Positions 24,864 through 33,054 of a stretch of 64,000 nt of DNA are shown piece by piece (the first letter of the stretch is position 1; each line of letters opens with the position of its first letter). The DNA is from CAYORM01 sp964406375 (GTDB taxonomy: Bacteria; Pseudomonadota; Alphaproteobacteria; DSM-16000; Inquilinaceae). The position numbers were made by a program, and so were the translations under genes. The notes under the pieces were generated by a model. The model was not told the DNA's origin. It made no database searches and saw nothing but the letters and a program-made list of their open reading frames with translations. The stretch lies in assembly GCA_964406375.1 (NCBI GenBank), contig CAYORM010000009.1, positions 1 to 64,000 of the forward strand, written 5' to 3'.

Positions 24864-25682
24864 TTGGAGGACAGGAAGCCCCGTGTCCGCATGACCGGGA
24901 TCAGCAAGCGATACGGGACGATCCAGACGCTCGATGGCGTCGATCTCGAACTCTATCCGGGTGAGGTGCTGGGCCTCGTCGGCGACAACGGCGCCGGGAA
25001 ATCGACGCTCAGCAAGGTCCTCTCGGGCGCCGTCGTCCCCGATGAGGGGCGGATCGAGATCGACGGCGTGCCGGTGCGTTTCGAAAGCCCGGCCGATGCG
25101 CGCGCCCATCGGGTGGAGATGGTCTATCAGGACCTCTCGCTGTGCGACACGGTGGATGTCGCCGGCAACCTCTTTCTCGGGCGCGAGCCGCGCCGGCGGA
25201 TACTGGGGCTGCCCTTCCTCGACAAGCCGCGGATGCATGCCGAGGCGCGCCGCATGCTCGAGGGGCTGGGCATCCGCATCCCCGACACGCGCCTCAAGGT
25301 CGAGACGCTGTCCGGCGGGCAGCGCCAATCCATCGCGATCGGCCGCGCGGCGGCCTTCGATCCGGCGGTTCTGATCATGGACGAGCCGACGGCCGCGCTG
25401 GCCGTCGCCGAGGTCGAGGCGGTGCTGGAACTGATCCGCACTGTCAGCGCGCGCGGCGTCTCGGTGATCCTGATCACCCACCGGCTGCAGGATCTCTTCA
25501 TCGTCTGCGACCGGATCATGGTGATGTATGAGGGCCGGCGCGTCGCCGAGCGGGCGATCGGCGAGACCGATCTCGAGGACATCGTGAACCTGATCGTCGG
25601 TCGCAAATTCTCGGCCCGGTCGGCCGCGGCCCATCGGCCGCCGCCCGCGGGTGTCGCCGGCCAGGGCGAGGTGACGCCGTGA
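24864..25682 (+). CDS. sugar-type ABC transporter ATP-binding protein
   Basis: 272-residue single ATPase domain, not the tandem RbsA form. Walker A GDNGAGKST (about residue 47), Q-loop MVYQDLSLCDTVDV, signature LSGGQRQSIAIGRA, Walker B VLIMDEPTAAL and switch His in LITHRL. It resembles FrcA/single-domain sugar ATPases. TTG start at 24864 with AGGGAG upstream; an internal ATG at codon 10 (MTGISKRYG) is a possible alternative. The C-terminal 30 residues are Ala/Pro-rich. It overlaps the permease start by 4 bp (GTGA). As the only sugar-type ATPase in the window, it might also serve the ATPase-less operon at 42-45 kb. Confidence 0.88.
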   Translation: MEDRKPRVRMTGISKRYGTIQTLDGVDLELYPGEVLGLVGDNGAGKSTLSKVLSGAVVPDEGRIEIDGVPVRFESPADARAHRVEMVYQDLSLCDTVDVAGNLFLGREPRRRILGLPFLDKPRMHAEARRMLEGLGIRIPDTRLKVETLSGGQRQSIAIGRAAAFDPAVLIMDEPTAALAVAEVEAVLELIRTVSARGVSVILITHRLQDLFIVCDRIMVMYEGRRVAERAIGETDLEDIVNLIVGRKFSARSAAAHRPPPAGVAGQGEVTP

Positions 25683-26680
25683 GCGCGCAATCCCCAACCC
25701 GGCAGGAGCGCCGGCGCCGCCTGACCATCCGCGACCGCTTCGCGGCGAGCGGCGGCGTCGCCAGCATCGCCGTGTTCTTCGTCGCGGTCTGCGTGCTGTT
25801 CGCCATCGTCACCGACACCTTCCTGACGCAGAACAACCTGCTCAACATCCTGCGGCAGAGCGCGCCGCTGCTGATCGTCGCCACCGCGATGACCTTCGTC
25901 ATCACCACCGGCGGGATCGATCTCTCGGTCGGCTCGACGCTCGCCCTGGTCAGCGCGCTGTCGGCCGTGCTGCTTCAGGCCGGCCTGCCCTGGCCGGTCG
26001 TGGTGCTGGCGATGCTGGCGACCGGCGCTCTGGTCGGTGCGCTGCAGGGCTGGTTCATCGCCTATGAGGGCATCCCTGCCTTCATCGTCACGCTGGCCGG
26101 CCTCGGCATCGTCCGAGGCGTCGCACTGCTCATCACCCAGGGCTATTCGATCCCGATCGACCAGGCCGACCCCTTCGTCTCGATCGGCCGCGCCTGGGTG
26201 GTCGGGCTGCCGCTCCCGGCGATCATCGCCGTGCTGGTGCTGGTGGCGGGCACGATCGTCTTCAACGAGACGCGCTTCGGCCGCTATGTGACCGGCGTCG
26301 GCGCCAATGCCGAGGCGGTGCGCCGGGCGGGCGTGCCGATCCGCCGCGTGATCATGGCGGTCTATGTGCTGTCCGGCACCGCGGCGGCGCTGGCCGGGAT
26401 CGTCATCGCCGCCCGTCTCGGCAGCGGCTCGTCCAATGCGGGGCAGGGCTTCGAGCTCGATGTCATCGCCGCGGTGGTGCTGGGCGGAACGAGCCTGTTC
26501 GGTGGTCGCGGGACGATGGTCGGGACCGTGCTCGGCGCGCTGACCGTCGCCGTGATCGGCAACGGGCTGATCCTCGCCCATATGTCGCCCTTCCTGACGC
26601 CGATCGTCACGGGCGCGATCATCCTGATCGCGATCTGGCTGAATTTCAGGATCTTCCGGACCGCGGTCCCACACAGGTGA
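25679..26680 (+). CDS. ribose-type (RbsC-like) ABC transporter permease
   Basis: 333 residues with about ten hydrophobic helices. Family motifs are AMTFVITTGGIDLSVGS, EGIPAFIVTLAGLGI, the cytoplasmic loop GRYVTGVGANAEAVRRAGV that contacts the ATPase, and DVIAAVVLGGTSLFGGRG. The GTG at 25679 overlaps the ATPase stop. The C-terminal segment ends FRTAVPHR. Partner of the binding protein and ATPase directly upstream. Confidence 0.92.
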   Translation: MSAQSPTRQERRRRLTIRDRFAASGGVASIAVFFVAVCVLFAIVTDTFLTQNNLLNILRQSAPLLIVATAMTFVITTGGIDLSVGSTLALVSALSAVLLQAGLPWPVVVLAMLATGALVGALQGWFIAYEGIPAFIVTLAGLGIVRGVALLITQGYSIPIDQADPFVSIGRAWVVGLPLPAIIAVLVLVAGTIVFNETRFGRYVTGVGANAEAVRRAGVPIRRVIMAVYVLSGTAAALAGIVIAARLGSGSSNAGQGFELDVIAAVVLGGTSLFGGRGTMVGTVLGALTVAVIGNGLILAHMSPFLTPIVTGAIILIAIWLNFRIFRTAVPHR

Positions 26681-26687
26681 GCCAGCG

Positions 26688-27752
26688 ATGATGCGTCCTT
26701 CGGTCGGCGTCCGCTCCGGCAAGGTGATGACGGTGCTCGGGCCCATCCCCGTCGAAGCGATGGGAATCACCCTGATGCATGAGCACATCCTGCTCGACGC
26801 GTCGAAATCCTGGCGGCGGCCCTGCTGCGCCAGCGAGATGCATCTCGCCGAACAGCCGATCGACATCACGATCCTCGGCGAACTGCGGATGAACCCGTTC
26901 CTCAACCGCGACAATTGCGTCCTTCTGGACACCGAGCTCGCGATCGAGGAGCTGACGCGCTTCGTAGAGCTGGGCGGGCGTACCGTCGTCGATCCGACGA
27001 ATTTCGGCATCGGCCGTGATCCGGGCGCGCTGCAGCGCATCAGCCGCCGCACCGGGCTCAACATCGTCATGGGGTCGGGCTACTACCTCGAGCCGTCGCA
27101 TCCCGCGGATGTGCGGACGATGTCGGTCGACGAGATCGCGCGGAAGATCATCGAGGATGTCGGCGGCGGCGAGACGATGCCGGAGGTCTGCGCCGGCATC
27201 ATCGGCGAGATCGGCATCAGCAAGGATTTCACCCCGGCCGAGGAGAAGTCGCTGCGGGCCGCGGCCCGTGCCGCACGGCAGACGGAGGTGCCGCTGTCGA
27301 TCCATCTGCCGGGCTGGGAGCGGCTCGCCCATCGCGTGCTCGACGTGATCGAGGAGGAAGGGGCCGATCTCCGGCACACGGTGCTGTGCCACATGAATCC
27401 GAGCCATGCCGACCTCGCCTACCAGAAGGCGCTGGCCGATCGCGGCGCCTTCCTCGAATACGACATGATCGGAATGGACTATTATTTCGCCGACCAGCAG
27501 GCGCAGAGCCCCTGTGATGAGGAGAATGCGCGCGCCATCGCCGCGCTGATCGCGGACGGCTATGCCGACCGGCTGCTGCTGTCGCAGGACGTCTTCCTGA
27601 AGATGATGCTGACGCGCTATGGCGGCTTCGGCTACGGCTACATCCTGAAGCATTTCGTGCCGCGATTGCTGCGCCACGGCGTCGACCGGCGCACGATCGA
27701 CGGGATCCTGATCGACAATCCGCGGCGGGTCTTCTCCGCCGCCCAGGCCTGA
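26688..27752 (+). CDS. phosphotriesterase-family metallohydrolase
   Basis: 354 residues of the PTE/Php amidohydrolase family. Metal ligands appear in the expected order: HEH in TLMHEHILLD (about residue 32), a bridging Glu in GEIGISK (the family outside true phosphotriesterases uses Glu or carbamylated Lys), His in SIHLPGWE, His in CHMNPSH and Asp in LLLSQDVFLK. NFGIGRDPGALQRISRRTG is also typical. Members include lactonases and phosphotriesterase-homology proteins in sugar catabolism. The position directly after the permease (7 bp) suggests a lactonase or phosphoesterase step on the imported compound. The ATG at 26688 or the adjacent ATG at 26691 may start it. Confidence 0.87.
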   Translation: MMRPSVGVRSGKVMTVLGPIPVEAMGITLMHEHILLDASKSWRRPCCASEMHLAEQPIDITILGELRMNPFLNRDNCVLLDTELAIEELTRFVELGGRTVVDPTNFGIGRDPGALQRISRRTGLNIVMGSGYYLEPSHPADVRTMSVDEIARKIIEDVGGGETMPEVCAGIIGEIGISKDFTPAEEKSLRAAARAARQTEVPLSIHLPGWERLAHRVLDVIEEEGADLRHTVLCHMNPSHADLAYQKALADRGAFLEYDMIGMDYYFADQQAQSPCDEENARAIAALIADGYADRLLLSQDVFLKMMLTRYGGFGYGYILKHFVPRLLRHGVDRRTIDGILIDNPRRVFSAAQA

Positions 27753-27763
27753 CGAGGGAGCTG

Positions 27764-28537
27764 ATGGCGAAGAAGAAGGTGCTGCTGGCCGGTGAGAGCT
27801 GGGTGTCGGCGGCGACGCACATCAAGGGGTTCGACCAGTTCGCCTCGATCACCTTCCATCTCGGCGCCGAGCCGCTGGTCGAGGCGCTGAAGGACAGCCC
27901 CTATGAGATCACCTGGATGCCGGCGCATGACGCCCAGCGCGGTTTCCCGCAGACGGTTGAGGCGCTCGACGCCTATGACGCGGTGATCCTGTCGGACATC
28001 GGCGCCAACACGCTGCTGCTGCACCCCGACACCTGGATCCACTCGAAGCCGACCCCGAACCGGCTGAAGGCGCTGCAGGCCTGGGTCGAGGGCGGCGGGG
28101 CGCTGCTGATGTTCGGCGGCTATTTCAGCTTCCAGGGGATAAATGGCGGGGCCCGCTACCACCGCACCCCGGTGGAGGCGGTGCTGCCGGTCGAATGCCT
28201 GCCATATGACGACCGGGTCGAGGTTCCGGAGGGTTTCACCCCCCGCATCGTCGATCGCGGCGGCCATCCGATCCTCGCCGGTCTGCCGGCGGAGGGCTGG
28301 CCGAAGCTGCTCGGCTTCAACGAGGTGAAGCCGAAGCCCGAGGCGACCGTCCTCGCCACCGTCTCCGCCGACTATGGGGATCTGCCGCTGCTCGTCGCCG
28401 GCCATTACGGGCGCGGCCGCACCGTCGCCTGGACCTCCGATATCGGGCCGCACTGGCTGCCGCCGGAGTTCGTGGCCTGGGAGGGCTATGCCCGGCTGTG
28501 GATCCAGGCGCTCGACTGGGCGACGGCGCGCGGCTGA
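27764..28537 (+). CDS. putative glutamine-amidotransferase-like (ThuA/GATase1-like) protein
   Basis: 257 residues resembling the GATase1-like family once called DUF1355. Recognisable segments are LLAGESWVSAATHIKGFDQF, a flavodoxin-like core (YDAVILSDIGANTLLL), LQAWVEGGGALLMFGGYFSFQG and GRGRTVAWTSDIGPHW. There is no clear nucleophile-elbow Cys where a true glutamine amidotransferase would have it, so hydrolysis of glutamine is doubtful. Related ThuA-like proteins act in sugar metabolism. It lies 11 bp after the hydrolase gene and 59 bp before the BtpA gene, so it belongs to the operon. Confidence 0.75.
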   Translation: MAKKKVLLAGESWVSAATHIKGFDQFASITFHLGAEPLVEALKDSPYEITWMPAHDAQRGFPQTVEALDAYDAVILSDIGANTLLLHPDTWIHSKPTPNRLKALQAWVEGGGALLMFGGYFSFQGINGGARYHRTPVEAVLPVECLPYDDRVEVPEGFTPRIVDRGGHPILAGLPAEGWPKLLGFNEVKPKPEATVLATVSADYGDLPLLVAGHYGRGRTVAWTSDIGPHWLPPEFVAWEGYARLWIQALDWATARG

Positions 28538-28596
28538 GAGGCGGCGGCCCCGCGCCGAGCGGGCGCCACGGGCGGATGGGCAAGTGAGGGGCGGCG

Positions 28597-29430
28597 ATGG
28601 ACGAGAAGCCGGTGGCGATGGATCGCGGCCATGCGATCCGCGAGATCTTCGGCCGCAGCGGCGTCGTGATCGGCGTCGTGCATCTGCTGCCGCTGCCCGG
28701 CGCCCCGCGCTTCGGCGGCGACGTGGCGGCGATCCGCGCGCGGGCGCTCGCCGATGCGGCAGCCTATGCCAAAGGCGGCGTCGACGGGCTGATCGTCGAG
28801 AATCACGGCGACATCCCCTTCGCCAAGCCCGAAGCGATCGGACCAGAGACGGCGGCGCACATGGCCGTTTTGACCGAGGCGGTGCGCGCCGAGACGGGGC
28901 TGCCGGTCGGTGTCAACGTCCTCGCCAATGCCGCCATCCCGGCGCTGGCGGTGGCCTCCGCCGCCGGCGCCGCCTTCATCCGCGTCAATCAATGGGCCAA
29001 CGCCTATGTCGCGAATGAGGGCTTCGTCGAGGGCGCGGCCGCCGAGGCCCTGCGCTACCGTGCCCGGCTGCGCGCCGAGGGCATCCGGGTCTTCGCCGAC
29101 GCCCATGTCAAGCACGGCGCCCATGCGATCGTCGGCGACCGCCCGGTCGAGGAGCTGGTGCGGGACGTCGCCTTCTTCGACGCCGACGCCGTGATCGCGA
29201 CCGGCCAGCGCACCGGCCACGCCGCCGATCTCGATTATATCGGCATGATCGCCCGCGCCTCGGGCCTGCCCGCTCTGGTCGGCAGCGGCGTCACCCCGGA
29301 GAATGTCGCCGCGATCCTCGAGATCGTCGACGGCGTGATCGTCGCGAGCGCGCTGAAGCGTGACGGCGTCTGGTGGAACGAGGTCGAAGCGGCGCGCGTC
29401 ACCGCCCTGATGGCCCGCCTCGGCCGCTGA
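28597..29430 (+). CDS. BtpA/SgcQ-family TIM-barrel protein
   Basis: 277 residues with the BtpA family signature GVVHLLPLPGAPR (about residues 26-38), then GVDGLIVENHGDIPF, GLPVGVNVLANAAIPAL, FIRVNQWANAYV, FADAHVKHG and GSGVTPENVAAIL, all fitting a phosphate-binding TIM barrel. SgcQ of E. coli is a member found in a sugar-utilisation operon; cyanobacterial BtpA is linked to photosystem I stability. In this operon a sugar-phosphate aldolase or isomerase role is more plausible than the BtpA role, but it is untested. Last gene of the operon. The following 624 bp are non-coding. Confidence 0.85.
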   Translation: MDEKPVAMDRGHAIREIFGRSGVVIGVVHLLPLPGAPRFGGDVAAIRARALADAAAYAKGGVDGLIVENHGDIPFAKPEAIGPETAAHMAVLTEAVRAETGLPVGVNVLANAAIPALAVASAAGAAFIRVNQWANAYVANEGFVEGAAAEALRYRARLRAEGIRVFADAHVKHGAHAIVGDRPVEELVRDVAFFDADAVIATGQRTGHAADLDYIGMIARASGLPALVGSGVTPENVAAILEIVDGVIVASALKRDGVWWNEVEAARVTALMARLGR

Positions 29431-29480
29431 CGCCATCGGCTCTCGCAGTCCCCATGCGCGCGGGGGTGCCGACATTGGCA

Positions 29481-29496
29481 CGTTTCACGTGAAACG
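29481..29496. other. parS-type ParB-binding palindrome
   Basis: CGTTTCACGTGAAACG is a perfect 16-bp palindrome. Its central 14 bases, GTTTCACGTGAAAC, equal the core of the conserved bacterial parS centromere; only the outermost pair differs from the TG...CA form. It stands in non-coding DNA between the convergent btpA-like and chaC-like genes. No parA, parB or origin-type genes are in the window. A second copy was not found by eye. Confidence 0.8.
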
Positions 29497-29502
29497 ATAG
29501 CG

Positions 29503-29862
29503 GGTCTATCTCACGGGTGTGGGGGAGCCATAGCCGGACACCTGGACCTGGCAATCTTCACGGGCCCCGCATGTGCGGGAACTGGATCGAGAAGGTCGGC
29601 CGTCGGACTGTGGGTCACTCCGCGCGCAGGAGGTTTCTGCTTTTAGCTTCAATATTGTGGTCAGCTCAGATTGCCCGCGAGTGCGGGAGGCGACCGAGAT
29701 GTCGAGAGCGCGAGCCAGGGCTGCCACAGCGGGCCATAGAGTGACCGGTCGATGGTGGCCGTCGAGCCGTAGGGTCTATCTCCCCCGGTGTGCCGGGAAC
29801 CCTTCGTCCCAGCCCGCCAGCATCGGGATGCGAAGGTCTATCCCCGCGTGTGCGGGGGAACC
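29503..29862. CRISPR. decayed type I-E-like CRISPR repeat row
   Basis: The best repeat is 28 bp at 29835-29862: it begins GGTCTAT, has the palindromic core CCCCGCGTGTGCGGGG and ends GGAACC. Read on the minus strand it follows the I-E repeat pattern (GTTCCCCGC...GCGGGGAT). A second copy at 29773-29802 is separated by a 32-bp spacer, the classic I-E length. More decayed copies lie at about 29664-29695, 29613-29637, 29558-29584 and 29503-29529, sharing GGTC starts or CCCCGC-N4-GCGGG cores, spaced 53-62 bp apart. A copy near 29720 is not recognisable. The best copy is at the right end, which would be leader-proximal if the minus strand is sense. No cas genes are visible. Confidence 0.6.
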
Positions 29863-30054
29863 TCTACCATAGAAGCTCTTGTTTCTCTTCACAATGTCAA
29901 AGATGCGCATACGCGAGCGCTGGCTGCGTGGACGGTGTGTGGGTACTCCCCCCCCCGGAGGTGACCGCCCGACCAAAGCCTAGCCGGGGCGGTGTCTTCC
30001 TTCCAGACTGTCGTCAGACCGCCTTGCTAGAAGCGGCACCGGGACCCGTCGCCG
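29863..30054. other. non-coding interval right of the repeat row
   Basis: 192 bp without a supported gene. The first 65 bp (29863-29928) are A/T-rich for this genome and could be the remnant of a CRISPR leader for a minus-strand array. A run of nine C at 29948-29956 follows, within GGTACTC...GGAGGTGACC, which may be one more very degenerate repeat. No terminator with a T-tract is seen for either flanking convergent gene. Confidence 0.4.
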
Positions 30055-30645
30055 TCACGCGCTCGGTGTCCGGTCGGCACCGACGATCAGTGCCGCAATC
30101 GCTTCGAGATGGCGGTCGCGGATGCCCAGCCCTGCGAGATGGGCGAGGGTGTTGAGCAGATAGTCGAGATTGCGCCCGCGCTGGCCGGCGGCGCTGCCGA
30201 TCACCGCGGCGCAGCGGCCGGGGTCGGAGGCGTCGGCGAAGAAATGCGGATGGGCGCGATTGGCGACGAAGAACGCCGCCTCGACGGTCTCGTCCCCGAG
30301 CCGCAGACGGCCGCGCTGCGGACGGTAGACGGCGTAGAGCATCTCCCGCTCCCACAGATAGGCGGCCGTCTCCTCCCATCGGGCCTCGGCGACGCGGAAG
30401 GCGACGCCGCGGCAGGAGCCGCCGCGGTCGAGGCCGAGCACCAAGCCCGGCCGTTCCGGCGTGCCGCGATAGCGATGGGAGACGATGCAGAAGCGGCGGT
30501 GCCAGCCATGCAGCACCGCATCGCTGCGCTCCTCATAGGCAAAGCCCGGATCCCACATCAGCGAGCCATAGCCGAAGACCCAGAAGGGGGCACCGGAGGG
30601 CGGGAGAAGCGATCGCGGTCCGGGCGGCGGCCCAGGGTGTGGCAT
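30055..30645 (-). CDS. ChaC-like gamma-glutamylcyclotransferase
   Basis: 196 residues. The GGCT fold signature FWVFGYGSLMWDPGF provides the YGSL substrate-binding loop, followed by RRFCIVSHRYRGTPERPGLVLGL and the likely catalytic Glu in EREMLYAVYRP. ChaC enzymes cleave glutathione to 5-oxoproline and Cys-Gly. The ATG at 30645 is preferred; the longer reading frame upstream has low-complexity sequence. The ribosome-binding site is weak. It shares strand with hemH 112 bp upstream. In related genomes a cyclotransferase is often found near the DUF2125 and tyrA genes, as here. Confidence 0.87.
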   Translation of the reverse strand: MPHPGPPPGPRSLLPPSGAPFWVFGYGSLMWDPGFAYEERSDAVLHGWHRRFCIVSHRYRGTPERPGLVLGLDRGGSCRGVAFRVAEARWEETAAYLWEREMLYAVYRPQRGRLRLGDETVEAAFFVANRAHPHFFADASDPGRCAAVIGSAAGQRGRNLDYLLNTLAHLAGLGIRDRHLEAIAALIVGADRTPSA

Positions 30646-30757
30646 GGCAATGCGCGGCGGGAGCGTCTGCGTCCTTCTGCCGGAAAAGCCGCCGGCCTGT
30701 CCAGGGCGGCCCTGCATCGCCCGGCGGCTGATCGCCCGGCGGCTCGTCGCCCGCCTT

Positions 30758-31831
30758 TCAGCCGGATTGCCCGCGTTCCGGCGCGCCTTCCGGCGCGATC
30801 CAGCCGGAGAGCTCCCGCTCGACGAGACGGGTGATCACCGCCATGCCGCGCTCGCTGTCGTTGAGGCAGGGGATATAGGCAAAGGCCTCGCCGCCATGGG
30901 CGCGGAAGATGTCGCGGTTCTCGACGTCCAGCTCCTCCAGCGTCTCGAGGCAGTCGGCGGCGAAGCCCGGTGCGACCACGGCGATCCGCCGGGTGCCGGC
31001 GCGCGCCAGCGCCGCAATCGTCTCGTCGGTATAGGGGCGCAGCCATTCCTCGCGCCCGAAGCGCGACTGGAAGGTTGCGCGAAAGCGCGCCTCAGGCAGG
31101 CCGAGGCGGTCGCGGACGAGCCGCGCCGTCTCCAGGCATTGGAGGTGATAGGGGTCACCCGCCTCGGCATAGCGACGGGGCAGGCCGTGGAAGGAGGCGA
31201 TCACTACCTCCGGCTCGAAATCGAGGGTGCCGATGCCTGCCTCGATCGAGCCGGCGATCGCCTCGATATAGGTGGGGTCGTCGTGATACGGCGGTACCAC
31301 CCGGAGGGCAGGCTGCCGGCGCATCGCCGCCAGCCGGGCGAAGGCCGCATCACAGGCGGTGGCCGTGGTCGCGGCGGAATACTGCGGATAGAGCGGGAAG
31401 AGGAGCAGACGGTCGCAGCCAGCGGCGGCCAGGCGCTCGATCGCCTCGCCGATCGAGGGGCGGCCATAGCGCATGCCCCAGTCGACGACGATCCGCGGTT
31501 CTGGCGCGAAATGCCCTGCCAGCCGGTCGGCCTGCGCGCGGGTGATGGTACGCAGCGGCGATTCGTTGCGCTCGCGGTTCCATATGCGCGCATAGTCCCG
31601 TCCCTTGCGGCGAGGCCGCAGCGTCAGGATCACGAGATTGAGGATCGGCCACCACAGCAGCCGGTTGGTGTCGACCACCCGGCGGTCGGAAAGGAATTCC
31701 TTCAGGTAGCGCCGCATCGACCAGTAATCGGTCCCGTCGGGCGTGCCGAGATTGGAGAGCAGGATGCCGATCCGCGCGGACGGAGACCCGGGGGGCGCTG
31801 GCGATGTCTCGGCTTGCGTCATGAAGGGCAT
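30758..31831 (-). CDS. hemH: ferrochelatase
   Basis: Last step of protohaem synthesis: Fe2+ insertion into protoporphyrin IX. About 357 residues from ATG 31831; a second ATG at 31822 is equally credible. Visible family features: GILLSNLGTPDGTDYWSMRRYL at the N-terminus, LWWPILNLVIL, the YPQYSAATTAT loop, the catalytic-His segment IASFHGLPRRYAEAGDPY and the C-terminal FRAHGGEAFAYIPCLND. The Cys near the end (YIPCLN) falls where some ferrochelatases bind [2Fe-2S], but a four-Cys set is not evident. It diverges from the DUF2125 gene with about 134 bp between the starts. Confidence 0.93.
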   Translation of the reverse strand: MPFMTQAETSPAPPGSPSARIGILLSNLGTPDGTDYWSMRRYLKEFLSDRRVVDTNRLLWWPILNLVILTLRPRRKGRDYARIWNRERNESPLRTITRAQADRLAGHFAPEPRIVVDWGMRYGRPSIGEAIERLAAAGCDRLLLFPLYPQYSAATTATACDAAFARLAAMRRQPALRVVPPYHDDPTYIEAIAGSIEAGIGTLDFEPEVVIASFHGLPRRYAEAGDPYHLQCLETARLVRDRLGLPEARFRATFQSRFGREEWLRPYTDETIAALARAGTRRIAVVAPGFAADCLETLEELDVENRDIFRAHGGEAFAYIPCLNDSERGMAVITRLVERELSGWIAPEGAPERGQSG

Positions 31832-31965
31832 CCGGCTGGTCGTGACCCAGAACGACGACGGGCGTCGGCGACGCCGCCCCCGCGGGAACCGTTGCGGGTT
31901 CCCGGGCGATCGTCTACGCCAACCGATCGGGGCGAGCCCCGATCCGCGCGCCGACCGGAGCATCC

Positions 31966-33021
31966 ATGACCGACCAGACCCGAGCCGGCAAGCCCGCCCG
32001 CCGCCGCCGTCGCTGGCCCTACGTCCTGCTGGGCCTTGTGCTGATCATTCTCGCCGTCTACGCGGTCGGCTGGTTCTGGGCCGCCGACAGGGCCCGCTCC
32101 ATGGCAGCGGAGCTGCTCGGGCGCCCGCCCGCGGGCATCGCCGTCGAGACCGCGGGAGTGGAGGTCGAGGGATTCCCGCTGGTCTTCGCCGTCGCCTCCG
32201 CCCCGTTCCGGATCAGCGAGCCGTCCGGCATCGCCTGGTGGGGCGAGGGGATCGAGGCGAGCGTCGTGCCCTGGCGTCTGCCGGTGGTCTCGCTGGCCCT
32301 CGCCGCGCCGCAGCACCTTGCCGTTCCCGGGCAACCGGCTCTCGACGCGGTGATGGAGAGCGACGGCGCGGGCGAGGTGGTTCTCGATTTCGACGGCCGC
32401 TTCCGTTCCGTCCGCCTCGATCTTCCCGACATCACGGTGACCGGCCCCGCGCTGCCCGGTCCCCTCGGCATCGAAACGGCGACGCTGGCGGCCGAGATGC
32501 CGGGCGTTGCGGCCGATGCGATCGCGACCGGCGTGCTGCGGCTCCTCACCATCGCCCTGCCGGTGCCGGAGGTGGAAGGGCTGCCGCCGGCGGTCGAGCT
32601 GGCCGAGGCGCAGGTCAGCGTCACCGGCGCCCCGCTGGTCTCACCGCGTGCCGCCGACATGGCGGCCTGGCGCGCCGCGGGTGGACGGCTGCGGATCGAT
32701 GCGGTCCGGCTTGTCTGGGGGCCGCTGACGGTCGAGGCGGTGGGTGAGCTGGTGCTCGATGCCGACCTGCAGCCCGAGGGCTCGGTGACGGTTGCGATCC
32801 GCGGCTGGCGGCCGGCGCTCGAGGCGGCGGTCGAGGCGGGTCTCGTGGCGCGTCCGGCGGCCGAACAGCTCGGTGCCGCGCTGCAGCTCTTCTCGGCGCA
32901 AAGCGGGTCGGCGGATGCCGAGGATCCGGCCGCCTCCATCGCGCTTGCGATCACCGATCGCCGGGTCTCGGCGCTGTTCTTCACCGTCGCGCGGCTGCCC
33001 GAGATCAATTGGCCCGAATGA
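31966..33021 (+). CDS. DUF2125 domain-containing membrane-anchored protein
   Basis: 351 residues. A basic N-terminus and one transmembrane helix (about residues 18-42, YVLLGLVLIILAVYAVGWFW) are followed by a long predicted periplasmic beta-rich domain with GVEVEGFPLVFAVASAPFRI and VVPWRLPVVSLALAAP. This is the pattern of the DUF2125 family, which is almost confined to Alphaproteobacteria. Function is unknown; related folds occur in AsmA-like envelope proteins. It converges on tyrA. ATG at 31966 without a strong Shine-Dalgarno. Confidence 0.83.
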   Translation: MTDQTRAGKPARRRRRWPYVLLGLVLIILAVYAVGWFWAADRARSMAAELLGRPPAGIAVETAGVEVEGFPLVFAVASAPFRISEPSGIAWWGEGIEASVVPWRLPVVSLALAAPQHLAVPGQPALDAVMESDGAGEVVLDFDGRFRSVRLDLPDITVTGPALPGPLGIETATLAAEMPGVAADAIATGVLRLLTIALPVPEVEGLPPAVELAEAQVSVTGAPLVSPRAADMAAWRAAGGRLRIDAVRLVWGPLTVEAVGELVLDADLQPEGSVTVAIRGWRPALEAAVEAGLVARPAAEQLGAALQLFSAQSGSADAEDPAASIALAITDRRVSALFFTVARLPEINWPE

Positions 33022-33054
33022 CGGGCCGGCGGCTCGGTCCGCCGGGCGCGCCGA

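Noticed and set aside
29835..29862. Reading the repeats as Rho-independent terminators of the flanking convergent genes
   Set aside because: No T-tracts follow the hairpins, and several copies share a GGTC prefix beyond the stem at near-regular 53-62 bp spacing, which fits a repeat array better. It cannot be excluded for a single copy.
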